Positions 44,542-53,335 are shown, counted from the first letter of the stretch. The stretch is 64,000 nucleotides of DNA from Coprococcus sp. (GCA_022793995.1 JAAWDY010000016.1:49094-113093), one strand, 5' to 3'. Translations and numbers: made by a program. The notes: generated by a model from the sequence alone, not told the origin.

Positions 44542-45138
44542 ATGAGAAAGATCGGGATTACAGGCGGGGTGGGTTCAGGCAAAAGCCTGGTACTCGTCCA
44601 TCTGGAGAGAGACTATCATGCCGCCATTTTTCAAGCGGACCTGATCGCGCACCAGGTACAGCTTCCCGGGGAGGTGTGTTACCGGGAAGTGCTGTCAAAT
44701 TTTGGAAGAGGGATATTGAGGGAAGACGGGCTGATCGACAGAAAGAAGTTGGGAGACATTGTGTTTGCCGACAGCGGGAAACTGCGCCTTTTGAATTCGA
44801 TCGTGCATCCGGCGGTGAACCGAAGGATCCGTGAGATCATGGATGAGGAAGAAAAAAAGGAAAGCAATATGTTTGTCCTGGAAGCAGCGCTGCTCACTGA
44901 TAAAATTTATCGTGAAATTCTGGATGAGATATGGTATATTCATGTGGTAGAACCTGTCAGAAGGGAGCGGCTCATGATTTCCCGGGGATACAGCAAAGAG
45001 CGGATCGAGCAGATTTTCACATCGCAGCCTCCCGAGGCGGTTTTTTTTGACGCCTGCGACTATGTGATCGAGAACAGCGGAGAGTTTGAGGATACATGCA
45101 GGCAGATATCGCTGAGACTGGCAGGGAAACAGCCATGA
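44542..45138 (+). CDS. coaE: Dephospho-CoA kinase
   Basis: 198 residues. Phosphorylates dephospho-CoA in the last step of coenzyme A synthesis. The P-loop GITGGVGSGKSLVL sits at the N-terminus. The CoA-binding DLIAHQVQLPG replaces the more common DADxIAH, and VFADSGKLRLLNSIVHPAV, LEAALL and HVVEPVRRERLMISRG follow in the usual order. The substitution of Ala-Asp by Gln-Ala just before DLIAH (FQADLIAH) keeps the Asp. The protein ends normally. It follows polA with little space and is probably translated from the same message. Downstream is a long structured spacer. Confidence 0.93.
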   Translation: MRKIGITGGVGSGKSLVLVHLERDYHAAIFQADLIAHQVQLPGEVCYREVLSNFGRGILREDGLIDRKKLGDIVFADSGKLRLLNSIVHPAVNRRIREIMDEEEKKESNMFVLEAALLTDKIYREILDEIWYIHVVEPVRRERLMISRGYSKERIEQIFTSQPPEAVFFDACDYVIENSGEFEDTCRQISLRLAGKQP

Positions 45139-45143
45139 GTAAA

Positions 45144-45266
45144 GTCAAATACCCCGCAGCAAGCTGACGGGGCATGAAACTTGTTATGCGCAGCAAGCTG
45201 CGGGGTATTTGACCCTCGCGGCAGTCGCCAAATATCCATGCATACCCTAAAGGGCACTTAGCATGG
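45144..45266 (+). repeat. Structured intergenic element with 17-bp perfect inverted repeat
   Basis: Arms at 45144-45160 and 45197-45213 (GTCAAATACCCCGCAGC and its exact complement) enclose a loop in which CAGCAAGCTG occurs again near each arm, allowing alternative folding. A second stem CCATGC (45236-45241) / GCATGG (45261-45266) contains CCCTaaAGGG. There is no T-run and no gene in this 179-nt spacer. It looks like a dispersed intergenic palindromic element, or an RNA structure within the polA-coaE-MBL transcript. Confidence 0.55.
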
Positions 45267-45317
45267 CTACTTGGCTCGTTGCTTCGCGGGAATAAACAAA
45301 AGCAGGAGAGAAGACAG

Positions 45318-46115
45318 ATGAGATTATGCAGTATTGCCAGCGGGAGCAGTGGAAACTGTATTTATGTAGGGAGCAGCAGTACCCATCTGCTGGTAGATAC
45401 AGGAATCAGTAAAAAACGGGTCGAGGAGGGATTAAAAGAGCTGGGAGTGAAAGGGGAGGAACTAAGCGGCATCCTGGTGACCCATGAGCATATAGACCAT
45501 ATCCAGGGGCTAGGCGTGTTCAGCCGAAGATACAAGGTTCCGATTTATGCAACGGCCGGGACGCTTGAGGGGATTAAAAGATGTAAAAGCCTGGGACAGA
45601 TGCCGGAGGGACTTTATCATGAGATTCAGGCGGATATGGATTTTACACTGGGGGAGATCCGGATCCATCCATTTGCGATTTCCCACGATGCCTGCGAGCC
45701 CTGTGGATACCGTTTTGAGAGAGGAAATAAGCATGTGGCGGTGGCGACAGATTTGGGAAAATATGACGACTATACAGTAGAGAACCTAAAAGATCTGGAC
45801 GCGGTGCTCTTGGAATCGAACCATGATATACATATGCTGGAAGTAGGACCCTATCCATATCCTCTGAAGCAGAGAGTGATGGGGGATAAAGGGCATTTAT
45901 CCAATGAGTTGTCAGGCCGGCTTCTTTGCGAGATCCTCCACGGGGGCCTGAAGCATGTCATGCTGGGACATCTCAGCAAGGAGAACAATTATGCCGAGCT
46001 TGCCTATGAGACGGTCCGGCTTGAAGTCACGCTGGGAGATACGCCTTATAAAGGGGATGACATCGATATCCTAGTTGCAAAAAGGGACAATCTATCTGAG
46101 GTGATTACAGTATAA
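45318..46115 (+). CDS. MBL-fold metallo-hydrolase, YycJ/WalJ-like
   Basis: 265 residues from ATG 45318 (AGGAGA nine bases upstream); the open frame to 45279 lies in the structured spacer. The metallo-beta-lactamase motif is THEHIDHIQGL, with further metal ligands in ISHDACEP, VATDLGKY and LGHLSKENN. The start RLCSIASGSSGNCIYVGSSS is characteristic of YycJ/WalJ proteins, linked to WalRK signalling and to a 5'-3' DNA exonuclease role in mismatch repair. No walRK genes are nearby. It overlaps no gene and precedes DegV by 17 nt. Confidence 0.88.
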   Translation: MRLCSIASGSSGNCIYVGSSSTHLLVDTGISKKRVEEGLKELGVKGEELSGILVTHEHIDHIQGLGVFSRRYKVPIYATAGTLEGIKRCKSLGQMPEGLYHEIQADMDFTLGEIRIHPFAISHDACEPCGYRFERGNKHVAVATDLGKYDDYTVENLKDLDAVLLESNHDIHMLEVGPYPYPLKQRVMGDKGHLSNELSGRLLCEILHGGLKHVMLGHLSKENNYAELAYETVRLEVTLGDTPYKGDDIDILVAKRDNLSEVITV

Positions 46116-46132
46116 AGGAGAGGAATTGGGGA

Positions 46133-47008
46133 ATGAGTAAGATAGCAGTTATTACGGACAGTAACAGTGGAATCACACAGGCTGGGGCGAAGGAGCTGGG
46201 AATCCGGGTGCTCCCCATGCCGTTTTATATCAACGACGAATTGTTTTTTGAGGACATCACATTGTCGCAGGAAGAATTTTATCAACGTCTGAGCGAGGAC
46301 GCGAATATCACGACTTCACAGCCGGCACCCGCGGATGTGACGGGGCTATGGGATGAGATGCTAAAAGAGTATGATGAGATCGTACATATCCCCATGTCGA
46401 GCGGACTGAGCAGTTCCTGTGAGACAGCCATCATGCTGGCGTCCGACTACGAAGGAAGGGTGCAGGTTGTCAATAACCAAAGGATTTCCGTGACACAGCG
46501 CCGTTCCGTACTGGAAGCGATCCGAATGGCGAAGGCGGGAAGGAGTGCCAGAAAGATCAAAGAGCTTTTGGAGGCGACGAGATTCGACTCTGATATTTAT
46601 ATCACAGTGGATACCTTGAAATATCTGAAGAAAGGCGGACGCTTAACTCCCGCGGCCGCCGCGGTCGGTACGGTCCTGAACTTAAAGCCCATACTCCGCA
46701 TAAAGGGAGAAAAGTTAGACGCATTTGCAAAGACGCGTGGATGGAAATCAGCGAAACGGACCATGCTAAAAACAGTGGAAGAGGTGATCGGCAAGGATTT
46801 TGAGGACTGCGATGGTCCTACGGACCTCTATATAGACGCCGCGTACACCGGGAGCAGGGAGGAGGCTTTGGACTGGAAAGCAGAGCTTGAGGAAGCATTT
46901 CCGGGATACGATATCCATATGGACCCGCTGTCCTTAAGCGTGACCTGCCATATCGGACCGGGAGCGAGGGCAGTCACGGTCACAAAGAAGCTTCATATAG
47001 ATGAATAA
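46133..47008 (+). CDS. DegV-family fatty-acid-binding protein
   Basis: 291 residues. The start KIAVITDSNSGITQAGAKEL with LPMPFYINDELFFED, ITTSQPAPAD and HIPMSSGLSSSCETA defines the DegV family. Such proteins bind a fatty acid in the cleft between two domains and, as FakB, present it to FakA kinase for phosphorylation; no fakA is in the window. TVDTLKYLKKGGRLTPAAA in the middle lines the lipid pocket. Its stop codon is directly adjacent to that of tmcAL on the other strand. A GGAG site precedes the ATG. Confidence 0.93.
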   Translation: MSKIAVITDSNSGITQAGAKELGIRVLPMPFYINDELFFEDITLSQEEFYQRLSEDANITTSQPAPADVTGLWDEMLKEYDEIVHIPMSSGLSSSCETAIMLASDYEGRVQVVNNQRISVTQRRSVLEAIRMAKAGRSARKIKELLEATRFDSDIYITVDTLKYLKKGGRLTPAAAAVGTVLNLKPILRIKGEKLDAFAKTRGWKSAKRTMLKTVEEVIGKDFEDCDGPTDLYIDAAYTGSREEALDWKAELEEAFPGYDIHMDPLSLSVTCHIGPGARAVTVTKKLHIDE

Positions 47009-48274
47009 TCAGAGGATCCGTATCTCCTGTCTGCATTCATTGAGGAAAGGACGGTGAAATTTGAAAGCGGCCGTGGATTCATACAGATCGGCAGCGAAGC
47101 AGTCGGTCTTTAGCATTCTCTTCCCAAGGTCGGAAACAGTGTCCGGCCGGGCAGGATTCATGACAAGGGGGATCCGCGAGCAGAGCTTGAACCTTTGCAG
47201 TACCCATTTGCTTTTCTGAGAAAAGCCGAGGAGTCTTGCGTACTGGGCCATTCCATTGCCTGCATAAGCATCAAGATCGTCTTTTCGGATGTCCAGGAGG
47301 ATATGCAGGAGCACCCGGCTGATCCTTGTATAAGTGATCTCTTTGGTCTTGAGAGCGGCAGAAAATGTATCCCAGTCCTGAAACTCGTCCAGGCGGTTCA
47401 TGATGCGGTTGGCAAGATCAGGCGTCATATCCGCATAGAGAAGCAGGGAGTCCCTGGTCTGGGATAAGAGTTTATAACGGAGAGGCAAAGAAAGATCATG
47501 AGCGCAGATCGGGTAACGAATCTGCCAGGATTCCTTTAAAACGGGCATGCAAAAGGAAGGCACTTGGAAGGATAGCGTCTCCCATGCACGATCGGAAACG
47601 AACTTGGTCCTTGTGACCTCTGCAATCTGCGTGCGGATAGAGGACGCGGAACTGAATCTGCCGGATCGGCCCTTTTCATGATGTCCAGCCCCGCAGCGCG
47701 CGATCGTGTAGGGGCGGATCGGGCTTTTTACACGGGATAGGGCTTTCAGGTATTCGATCCCAAGCGCATTATTCGGCGTATCAAGGAGCTGAGCCATGCG
47801 AGAATCTTTGGTGTAATCAGCCAGAGCCATGCGCCTTGCCGCGGGAAAAGAACAGCCTTTTTGCAGATAACTGCGGAGGAGTCTCTTAAAATCTTCCGGT
47901 TCCTTGGAGAGAATAGACGCCGCCTGGGAAAGCTCCTCTATGGATCCGCATTCGCTCCCAAAACATAAACTGCCGACGCATCCCAGGCTGTCAAGCAGGG
48001 AAACAGCGCCCATGGCAAAAAGTTCCGCACTTCCACAGGAGAAGCAGACGGGAAGCTCCAGCACGGCGGCGGCACCGCCCTTAAGCGCCATCTCAGCGCG
48101 CAGATGTTTCGGTATTATGGCGGGCGCCCCTCTTTGGACGAAATTCCCGCTCATCACTACGACGGCGGCATCGGAACCTGTTCTCTCAAGAGCCTTCTTG
48201 ATATGATAAAGGTGTCCGTTATGAAATGGATTGTATTCTGCGATGATTCCGGTGATTTTCATATTCCCTGCCAT
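47009..48274 (-). CDS. tmcAL: tRNA(Met) cytidine acetate ligase (TmcAL)
   Basis: 421 residues. Uses ATP and acetate to acetylate cytidine 34 of elongator tRNA-Met. The nucleotidyltransferase motif GIIAEYNPFHNGHLYHI opens the protein, followed by VVVMSGNFVQRGAPAII, PKHLRAEMAL, ELPVCFSCGSAELFA and the later GRFSSASSIR, equivalent to the ISGTxIR-type motif. Two starts are possible: ATG 48274 with AAGGAG three bases upstream, or ATG 48262, which matches the usual family N-terminus but has 15-base spacing; the first is used here. It diverges from mgtE across overlapping promoters. Confidence 0.9.
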   Translation of the reverse strand: MAGNMKITGIIAEYNPFHNGHLYHIKKALERTGSDAAVVVMSGNFVQRGAPAIIPKHLRAEMALKGGAAAVLELPVCFSCGSAELFAMGAVSLLDSLGCVGSLCFGSECGSIEELSQAASILSKEPEDFKRLLRSYLQKGCSFPAARRMALADYTKDSRMAQLLDTPNNALGIEYLKALSRVKSPIRPYTIARCGAGHHEKGRSGRFSSASSIRTQIAEVTRTKFVSDRAWETLSFQVPSFCMPVLKESWQIRYPICAHDLSLPLRYKLLSQTRDSLLLYADMTPDLANRIMNRLDEFQDWDTFSAALKTKEITYTRISRVLLHILLDIRKDDLDAYAGNGMAQYARLLGFSQKSKWVLQRFKLCSRIPLVMNPARPDTVSDLGKRMLKTDCFAADLYESTAAFKFHRPFLNECRQEIRIL

Positions 48275-48281
48275 AATCTCC

Positions 48282-48331
48282 TTGTATAATATTCTTGAAG
48301 CGATTATACTATAAAAAAAGCTTTTGCGCAA
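48282..48331. promoter_or_regulatory. Overlapping divergent promoters for mgtE and tmcAL
   Basis: Plus strand: TTGTAT (48282-48287) and TATACT (48305-48310), 17 bases apart. Minus strand: TTGCGC (complement of 48326-48331) and TATAAT (complement of 48303-48308), also 17 apart. The two -10 elements share four bases, so the promoters should compete. No magnesium riboswitch fits in the 41-nt leader of mgtE. Confidence 0.55.
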
Positions 48332-48350
48332 AAGAAAGGGGGAAATCAGA

Positions 48351-49703
48351 GTGGAATACGAGAAAATACTTGACTTTCTGGAGGCAAGACGCTTTAAGCA
48401 GTTAAAAGAAGAATTGGCAAATTATTATCCGGTAGATATAGCGGAACTTTTGGAAGAGGTGGAAGATAAGCAGATGATTATTTTGTTTCGTCTTCTTGGA
48501 AAAGAAGAGGGAGCGGAGACATTTGCTTATATGAACAGCGATCTGCGCGAGACATTGATCAATGCCCTGACGGATTCCGAGCTGGAAGAAGTCATGGATG
48601 AGATGTACCTGGACGACACGGTGGACGTTCTGGAGGAGATGCCGGCAAACGTGGTGGACAGGCTTTTGATGGTAACGGACGAGGACACGAGAAAGCAGAT
48701 TAATTTCCTGCTCCAGTACCCGGAGGACAGCGCAGGAAGCGTCATGAACGTGGACTATATTGCGCTGCGCCCGGATATGACGGTGGCGGAGGCAATTCTA
48801 AAGATCCGGCAGGTCGGAATCAACCGGGAGACCATCTATACCTGTTATGTGACAGAAAAAAAGAAACTGATCGGCGTAGTTGACGTTAAGGATCTCCTTA
48901 CCAGCAGCGACAGCCGTACCATGGAGGAGATCATGGATCCGAATATCCTCTATGCTCGGACCACGGACGATCAAGAAGCAGTTGCAGGTAAGATACGCAA
49001 GTATGGCCTTGTGGCGATTCCGATTGTGGATCATGAGATGTGTATGGTAGGTATCGTTACGGTTGACGACGCTATGCTTGTTATGCAGGAAGAGACGACA
49101 GAAGATATCAGTATCATGGCGGGTGTCGCCCCCAACGAGGAGACGTATTTTGGGACGAATGTGTTCCAGCATGCAAAGAACAGGAGCGTATGGCTCTTAT
49201 TTTTGATGCTGTCCGCTACGTTTAGCGGGCTGGTTCTGGATCACTTTTCTTCCGTTGTCATTGCGATGCCTGTGCTCAACGCTTTCGTTCCCATGCTGAC
49301 CGGTACGGGCGGCAACTGTGGATCACAGAGCTCAACTTTGATTATACGGGGACTTACTGTGGGAGAAATCCAGTTTCGCGACATCTTCAAGGTTATATTT
49401 AAAGAAGTCCGGGTTGCCTTGCTTGTCGGGACGTTCTTGTCGCTGGTGAATGGAATACGTATTATGATTATGTACCAGGGAAAGATGGACAATCCGGGAC
49501 TTTTGGCATTGGGACTGGGAATCACCCTGATCTGTACCATCGTCATGGCAAAGACGATCGGATGCACGCTGCCACTGGCGGCAAAGAAAATAGGGCTTGA
49601 CCCGGCGATCATGGCGGCGCCTCTTATCACCACCCTGGTGGATACCGGAACGACTTTGATTTACTTTACGATCGTGTCGAGGATGTTCCACTTAAGCGTG
49701 TAG
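48351..49703 (+). CDS. mgtE: Magnesium transporter MgtE
   Basis: 450 residues from GTG 48351, with AAAGGGGG eight bases upstream; the TTG at 48324 lacks a ribosome site. The acidic N domain (YPVDIAELLEEVEDKQ) and two CBS domains (PEDSAGSVMNVDYIALRPDM; VAIPIVDHEMCMVG) form the cytoplasmic magnesium gate. About five membrane segments follow, with the conserved pore sequence PMLTGTGGNCGSQSSTLIIR and a final DTGTTLIYF. This is a channel-like magnesium uptake protein closed by intracellular magnesium. All parts are present, so it is probably functional. Confidence 0.95.
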   Translation: MEYEKILDFLEARRFKQLKEELANYYPVDIAELLEEVEDKQMIILFRLLGKEEGAETFAYMNSDLRETLINALTDSELEEVMDEMYLDDTVDVLEEMPANVVDRLLMVTDEDTRKQINFLLQYPEDSAGSVMNVDYIALRPDMTVAEAILKIRQVGINRETIYTCYVTEKKKLIGVVDVKDLLTSSDSRTMEEIMDPNILYARTTDDQEAVAGKIRKYGLVAIPIVDHEMCMVGIVTVDDAMLVMQEETTEDISIMAGVAPNEETYFGTNVFQHAKNRSVWLLFLMLSATFSGLVLDHFSSVVIAMPVLNAFVPMLTGTGGNCGSQSSTLIIRGLTVGEIQFRDIFKVIFKEVRVALLVGTFLSLVNGIRIMIMYQGKMDNPGLLALGLGITLICTIVMAKTIGCTLPLAAKKIGLDPAIMAAPLITTLVDTGTTLIYFTIVSRMFHLSV

Positions 49704-49752
49704 CATGAGGCGAAAAAAGGCGGAAAAAACGGCTCGAAAAGCGCATATTCCC

Positions 49753-49782
49753 TTGACAGCGCCAGAAAAGATATGCTATACT
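49753..49782 (+). promoter_or_regulatory. rpsO promoter and leader
   Basis: TTGACA (49753-49758) and TATACT (49777-49782) are 18 bases apart. About 80 nt of leader follow, with GC-rich segments around 49798-49845 that could fold into an S15-binding structure as known for rpsO leaders; the exact type could not be assigned by eye. Confidence 0.7.
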
Positions 49783-49872
49783 TTCTCGGTGTGAAACCGG
49801 CGTTCGGCAGACGGAAGCTCCAACCGCTGCTTGATGCCTGGCAATTAATCGTATAACAGGAGGTAGTGACAA

Positions 49873-50139
49873 ATGATCACAAAAGAAATGAAAGAACAGA
49901 TCATCAAAGATTATGGAAGGACACCTGGCGATACCGGATCACCGGAGGTGCAGGTTGCGATCCTGACAGCAAGGATCAATGATCTGACAGCTCACTTTAA
50001 GGCGAACCCAAAGGATCACCATTCCAGAAGAGGACTTCTGAAGATGGTCGGACAGAGAAGAGGGCTTCTTGCATATCTTAAAAAGAATGATATCGAGAGA
50101 TACCGTAACTTGATCGAGAGATTAGGATTAAGAAAGTAA
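49873..50139 (+). CDS. rpsO: Ribosomal protein S15
   Basis: 88 residues, the standard length. Binds 16S rRNA in the platform of the small subunit. The conserved [20 protein letters not shown] is followed by [20 protein letters not shown] and [20 protein letters not shown], then ERLGLRK. AGGAGG nine bases before the ATG is strong. The gene order rpsO-pnp is widespread in bacteria. The leader may support autoregulation by S15. Confidence 0.98.
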   Translation: MITKEMKEQIIKDYGRTPGDTGSPEVQVAILTARINDLTAHFKANPKDHHSRRGLLKMVGQRRGLLAYLKKNDIERYRNLIERLGLRK

Positions 50140-50153
50140 TGTTTAGTATTAAA

Positions 50154-50181
50154 AAGGCAGTTCCCGAAAGGGAGCTGCCTT
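50154..50181 (+). terminator. Hairpin after rpsO
   Basis: AAGGCAGTTCCC and GGGAGCTGCCTT form a near-perfect stem with a GAAA tetraloop. No T-run follows, so pnp can be read through; the stem may protect the rpsO message. Confidence 0.65.
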
Positions 50182-50234
50182 AGCGCGAGTTTATACTCGA
50201 AAGAGTATGACAATCATGATTGCGGCGGCGTAGT

Positions 50235-50290
50235 ATCTCCGAGACCACTGAAAAGTACATTTTTGGAGATGTGTTTTTCAGTAGTTTCGG
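50235..50290 (+). promoter_or_regulatory. pnp leader stem-loop with alternative pairing
   Basis: Bases 50239-50254 (CCGAGACCACTGAAAA) pair with 50275-50290 (TTTTCAGTAGTTTCGG) with one G-U and one mismatch, and ACAT/ATGT extends the inner end. An alternative stem, ATCTCC (50235-50240) with GGAGAT (50265-50270), excludes the first. In E. coli a long pnp leader stem is cut by RNase III for PNPase autoregulation; this could be the counterpart. Confidence 0.5.
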
Positions 50291-50330
50291 AAGCGCTGTA
50301 CCGGAATTGGAAAAAGAAAAGGAGAATAAC

Positions 50331-52418
50331 ATGTACAAGAAATTTGAGATGGAGCTTGCCGGCAGGACACTTAGGGTAGATATCGGAAGGGTGGCGAAGC
50401 AGGCGAACGGAGCGGTGCTTATGCACTATGGCGAGACGGTTGTGTTATCGACGGCGACGGCGTCGGACAAACCAAGGGAAGGAATTGATTTCTTCCCGTT
50501 AAGCGTTGAGTATAACGAGAAATTATATGCGGTAGGGAAGATTCCCGGAGGGTTTAACAAGAGAGAAGGAAAGGCATCCGAGAACGCGGTTCTTACATGC
50601 CGGGTGATCGACCGTCCGATGAGACCGTTGTTCCCTAAAGATTATAGAAACGACGTGACGTTGGAGAATTTAGTGCTTTCTGTTGACCAGGACTGTGCTC
50701 CGGAGCTTACCGCTATGCTGGGTTCTGCGATCGCAACTGCAATATCAGATATTCCGTTCGACGGTCCTACCGCGTCCACTCAGGTTGGCCTGATTAACGG
50801 CGAACTGGTATTTAACCCTACGGCTGCGCAAAGAGACGTATCCGATCTGGCTCTTACGGTTGCGTCCACGAAAGAAAAAGTCATCATGATTGAGGCGGGG
50901 GCGAACGAGGTTCCGGAAGATAAGATGCTCGAAGCCATTTTTGCGGCTCATGAGGTGAACCAGAAAGTGATCGCTTTCATCGAAGAGATTGTAGCAGAAT
51001 GCGGAAAACCGAAGCATGCGTATACAAGCTTTGCAGTGCCGGAGGAATTGTTTGCAGAGATCCAGAAGGTCGTGCCGCCGGAAGAGATGGAAGAAGCGGT
51101 ATTTACCGATGATAAGCAGACCAGGGAAGAGAATATCAAAGGAATTACAGCGAAGCTTGAAGAGGCGTTTGCAGAGAACGAAGAGTGGCTTGCAAAGCTT
51201 TCTGACGCGGTATACCAGTACCAGAAGAAAGTGGTACGCAAGATGATTTTAAAAGATCACAAGCGTCCTGATGGGAGAGCGATTGAAGAGATTCGTCCGC
51301 TGGCGGCGGAAGTTGACCTGCTTCCGCGGGTTCATGGTTCAGCGATGTTTACAAGAGGACAGACGCAGATCTGTACGGTGACGACGCTTGCTCCGCTCTC
51401 TGAGGCGCAGAGAGTAGATGGATTAGATGAATCTGAGACTTCTAAGAGATATATGCACCATTATAATTTCCCGTCGTATTCAGTTGGAGAGACGCGCCCT
51501 TCAAGGGGACCGGGACGGCGTGAGATCGGCCATGGGGCGCTGGCGGAGAGGGCGCTCATCCCTGTGCTTCCGACAGAGGAAGAGTTCCCGTACGCGATTA
51601 GAACCGTATCGGAGACATTTGAATCCAATGGTTCCACATCCCAGGCAAGCGTTTGTGCGTCTTCTATGTCGCTGATGGCAGCAGGCGTGCCGATTAAGAC
51701 TGCGGTTGCAGGAATTTCCTGCGGTCTGGTGACTGGAGAGGCAGACGACGATTATCTGGTTCTGACGGATATCCAGGGGTTGGAGGATTTCTTTGGCGAT
51801 ATGGATTTCAAAGTAGCTGGTACGCATGACGGTATCACGGCAATCCAGATGGACATCAAGATCCATGGACTGACAAGACCGATCATCGAGGAAGCGATCG
51901 CGCGTACCAGGAAGGCGAGGCTCTATATTATGGATGAGATCATGAGTAAAGCGATCTCTGAGCCAAGGCCGGAAGTAGGCAAGTATGCTCCGAAGATCAT
52001 CCAGATGAGCATCGACCCGATGAAGATCGGCGACGTAGTCGGACAGAGAGGAAAGACGATCAACGCGATTATCGAGAGAACGGGTGTGAAGATCGATATC
52101 ACGGATGATGGCAGCGTTTCAATCTGTGGAACAGAGGCAGAAAGCATGGAGAAGGCGAAGAAGATGATCGCCACCATTGTGACTGAATTTGAGGCCGGTA
52201 TGGTGCTTGAAGGCGATGTGGTAAGCATCAAGGAATTCGGCGCTTTTGTTGAGTTTGCTCCGAGTAAGGAAGGCATGGTCCACATCTCCAAGATTGCAAA
52301 GCACAGAATCAACCATGTGGAAGACGTTCTGACTTTGGGAGATCATGTAAAGGTCGTATGTCTGGGCAAGGATAAGATGGGACGTATGAGTTTTAGTATG
52401 AAAGATGTGGCAGAGTAA
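50331..52418 (+). CDS. pnp: Polyribonucleotide nucleotidyltransferase (PNPase)
   Basis: 695 residues from ATG 50331 (AAGGAG six bases upstream). Degrades RNA from the 3' end using phosphate. Two RNase PH domains are present: FPLSVEYNEKLYAVGKIPGG with DRPMRPLFPKDYRND in the first, and LLPRVHGSAMFTRGQTQ, NFPSYSVGETRPSRGPGRRE and SLMAAGVPIKTAVAGISCGL in the second. The KH domain follows (IGDVVGQRGKTINAIIERTG), then an S1 domain (EGDVVSIKEFGAFVEFAPSK). The protein ends soon after S1. It lies in the rpsO-pnp operon behind a structured leader. Confidence 0.97.
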   Translation: MYKKFEMELAGRTLRVDIGRVAKQANGAVLMHYGETVVLSTATASDKPREGIDFFPLSVEYNEKLYAVGKIPGGFNKREGKASENAVLTCRVIDRPMRPLFPKDYRNDVTLENLVLSVDQDCAPELTAMLGSAIATAISDIPFDGPTASTQVGLINGELVFNPTAAQRDVSDLALTVASTKEKVIMIEAGANEVPEDKMLEAIFAAHEVNQKVIAFIEEIVAECGKPKHAYTSFAVPEELFAEIQKVVPPEEMEEAVFTDDKQTREENIKGITAKLEEAFAENEEWLAKLSDAVYQYQKKVVRKMILKDHKRPDGRAIEEIRPLAAEVDLLPRVHGSAMFTRGQTQICTVTTLAPLSEAQRVDGLDESETSKRYMHHYNFPSYSVGETRPSRGPGRREIGHGALAERALIPVLPTEEEFPYAIRTVSETFESNGSTSQASVCASSMSLMAAGVPIKTAVAGISCGLVTGEADDDYLVLTDIQGLEDFFGDMDFKVAGTHDGITAIQMDIKIHGLTRPIIEEAIARTRKARLYIMDEIMSKAISEPRPEVGKYAPKIIQMSIDPMKIGDVVGQRGKTINAIIERTGVKIDITDDGSVSICGTEAESMEKAKKMIATIVTEFEAGMVLEGDVVSIKEFGAFVEFAPSKEGMVHISKIAKHRINHVEDVLTLGDHVKVVCLGKDKMGRMSFSMKDVAE

Positions 52419-52424
52419 ATCGGC

Positions 52425-52817
52425 ATGCTTAAGATAGGAATTACAGGAAGGATAGAGAAGCAGGTCGAATTAAAGGATACGGCGGCTGCACATGGGAGCG
52501 GGACGCTGGAGGTGTTCGCGACTCCGGCCATGGCCGCGCTGATTGAGGAAACTTGCTGGAAAAGTATAGCGGCCGAATTGGAAGAGGGGACGACTACAGT
52601 GGGAACGGCTCTTAAGATCCGGCATCTTGCGCCGACCCCGACGGGGATGAAGGTATGGTGCGAGAGCAAGGTGACTGAGGCAGAGGGACGAAAGGTACGA
52701 TTTGACGTCCAGATATTTGACGAGACTGGACTGATCGGCGAAAGTATGCACGAACGTTTCATTGTCCAGGAAGACGGCTTCCAAAAAAAGGCGGATGCAA
52801 AAAGAAGCCTGGTATAG
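52425..52817 (+). CDS. FlK-like hot-dog thioesterase
   Basis: 130 residues of the hot-dog fold. AAAHGSGTLEVFATPAMAAL, LIEETCWKSIAAELEEGTTT, VGTALKIRHLAPTPTGMKVW and ERFIVQEDGFQKKA match the FlK-like thioesterase group. FlK cleaves fluoroacetyl-CoA using a Thr/Ser-Glu-His triad; Thr-Val-Gly near 67 and His near 77 (IRHLAPTP) are present here, and Glu in LIEETCW fits the third member. The natural substrate in gut anaerobes is unknown. It starts six bases after pnp and is likely read with it. DUF3842 follows. Confidence 0.82.
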   Translation: MLKIGITGRIEKQVELKDTAAAHGSGTLEVFATPAMAALIEETCWKSIAAELEEGTTTVGTALKIRHLAPTPTGMKVWCESKVTEAEGRKVRFDVQIFDETGLIGESMHERFIVQEDGFQKKADAKRSLV

Positions 52818-52838
52818 GTTTTTTGAGGAGAGAGCTTG

Positions 52839-53252
52839 ATGGACATACTGGTGATAGACGCGCAGGGAGGCGGTATCGGGAAGCAGCTTGTCACAGCGGT
52901 GAAAAAGAACTTTCCCAAAACAGCCGTTACGGTGGTAGGGACGAATACCGCCGCGACAGCCGCTATGCTGAAGGCAGGGGCGGATCAGGCGGCGACAGGA
53001 GAAAACGCTGTGATCGTGAACAGTAGAAAGGCAGACGTCATTATTGGACCGATCGGCATCGTGATCGCGGATGCACTGCTCGGCGAGATCACGCCGTCCA
53101 TGGCGAACGCGGTTGCTAAGAGCAGGGCAAAACGGCTTCTGATTCCAATAAACCATTGCGATAATATTGTGGTTGGAGTCAGCGACCTGAATATTGGGAA
53201 ACTGATACAGGACGTGGTTATTGAATTGCAAAGACTGGAGGAATCTCGTTAA
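52839..53252 (+). CDS. DUF3842 protein
   Basis: 137 residues from ATG 52839 (GAGGAG eight bases upstream; a TTG lies directly before it). MDILVIDAQGGGIGKQLVTA begins a Rossmann-like fold with a glycine-rich loop. TVVGTNTAATAAMLKAGADQ, NAVIVNSRKADVIIGPIGIV and PINHCDNIVVGVSDLNIGKL complete the DUF3842 family, which is found in anaerobic Firmicutes and has no known function. The glycine loop suggests binding of a nucleotide or dinucleotide. It is adjacent to the FlK-like gene in one transcription unit. Confidence 0.8.
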   Translation: MDILVIDAQGGGIGKQLVTAVKKNFPKTAVTVVGTNTAATAAMLKAGADQAATGENAVIVNSRKADVIIGPIGIVIADALLGEITPSMANAVAKSRAKRLLIPINHCDNIVVGVSDLNIGKLIQDVVIELQRLEESR

Positions 53253-53335
53253 CAGCATGAAGCTGTAGACGCCGATATAGAAATATTGGAATTGCCGGTC
53301 GTTGGTATGAATGAACATATAAAAAGTATGCTTAG

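Noticed and set aside
48311..48350. Magnesium riboswitch (M-box or ykkC type) before mgtE
   Set aside because: The leader after the mapped promoter elements is about 40 nt, too short for any such element.
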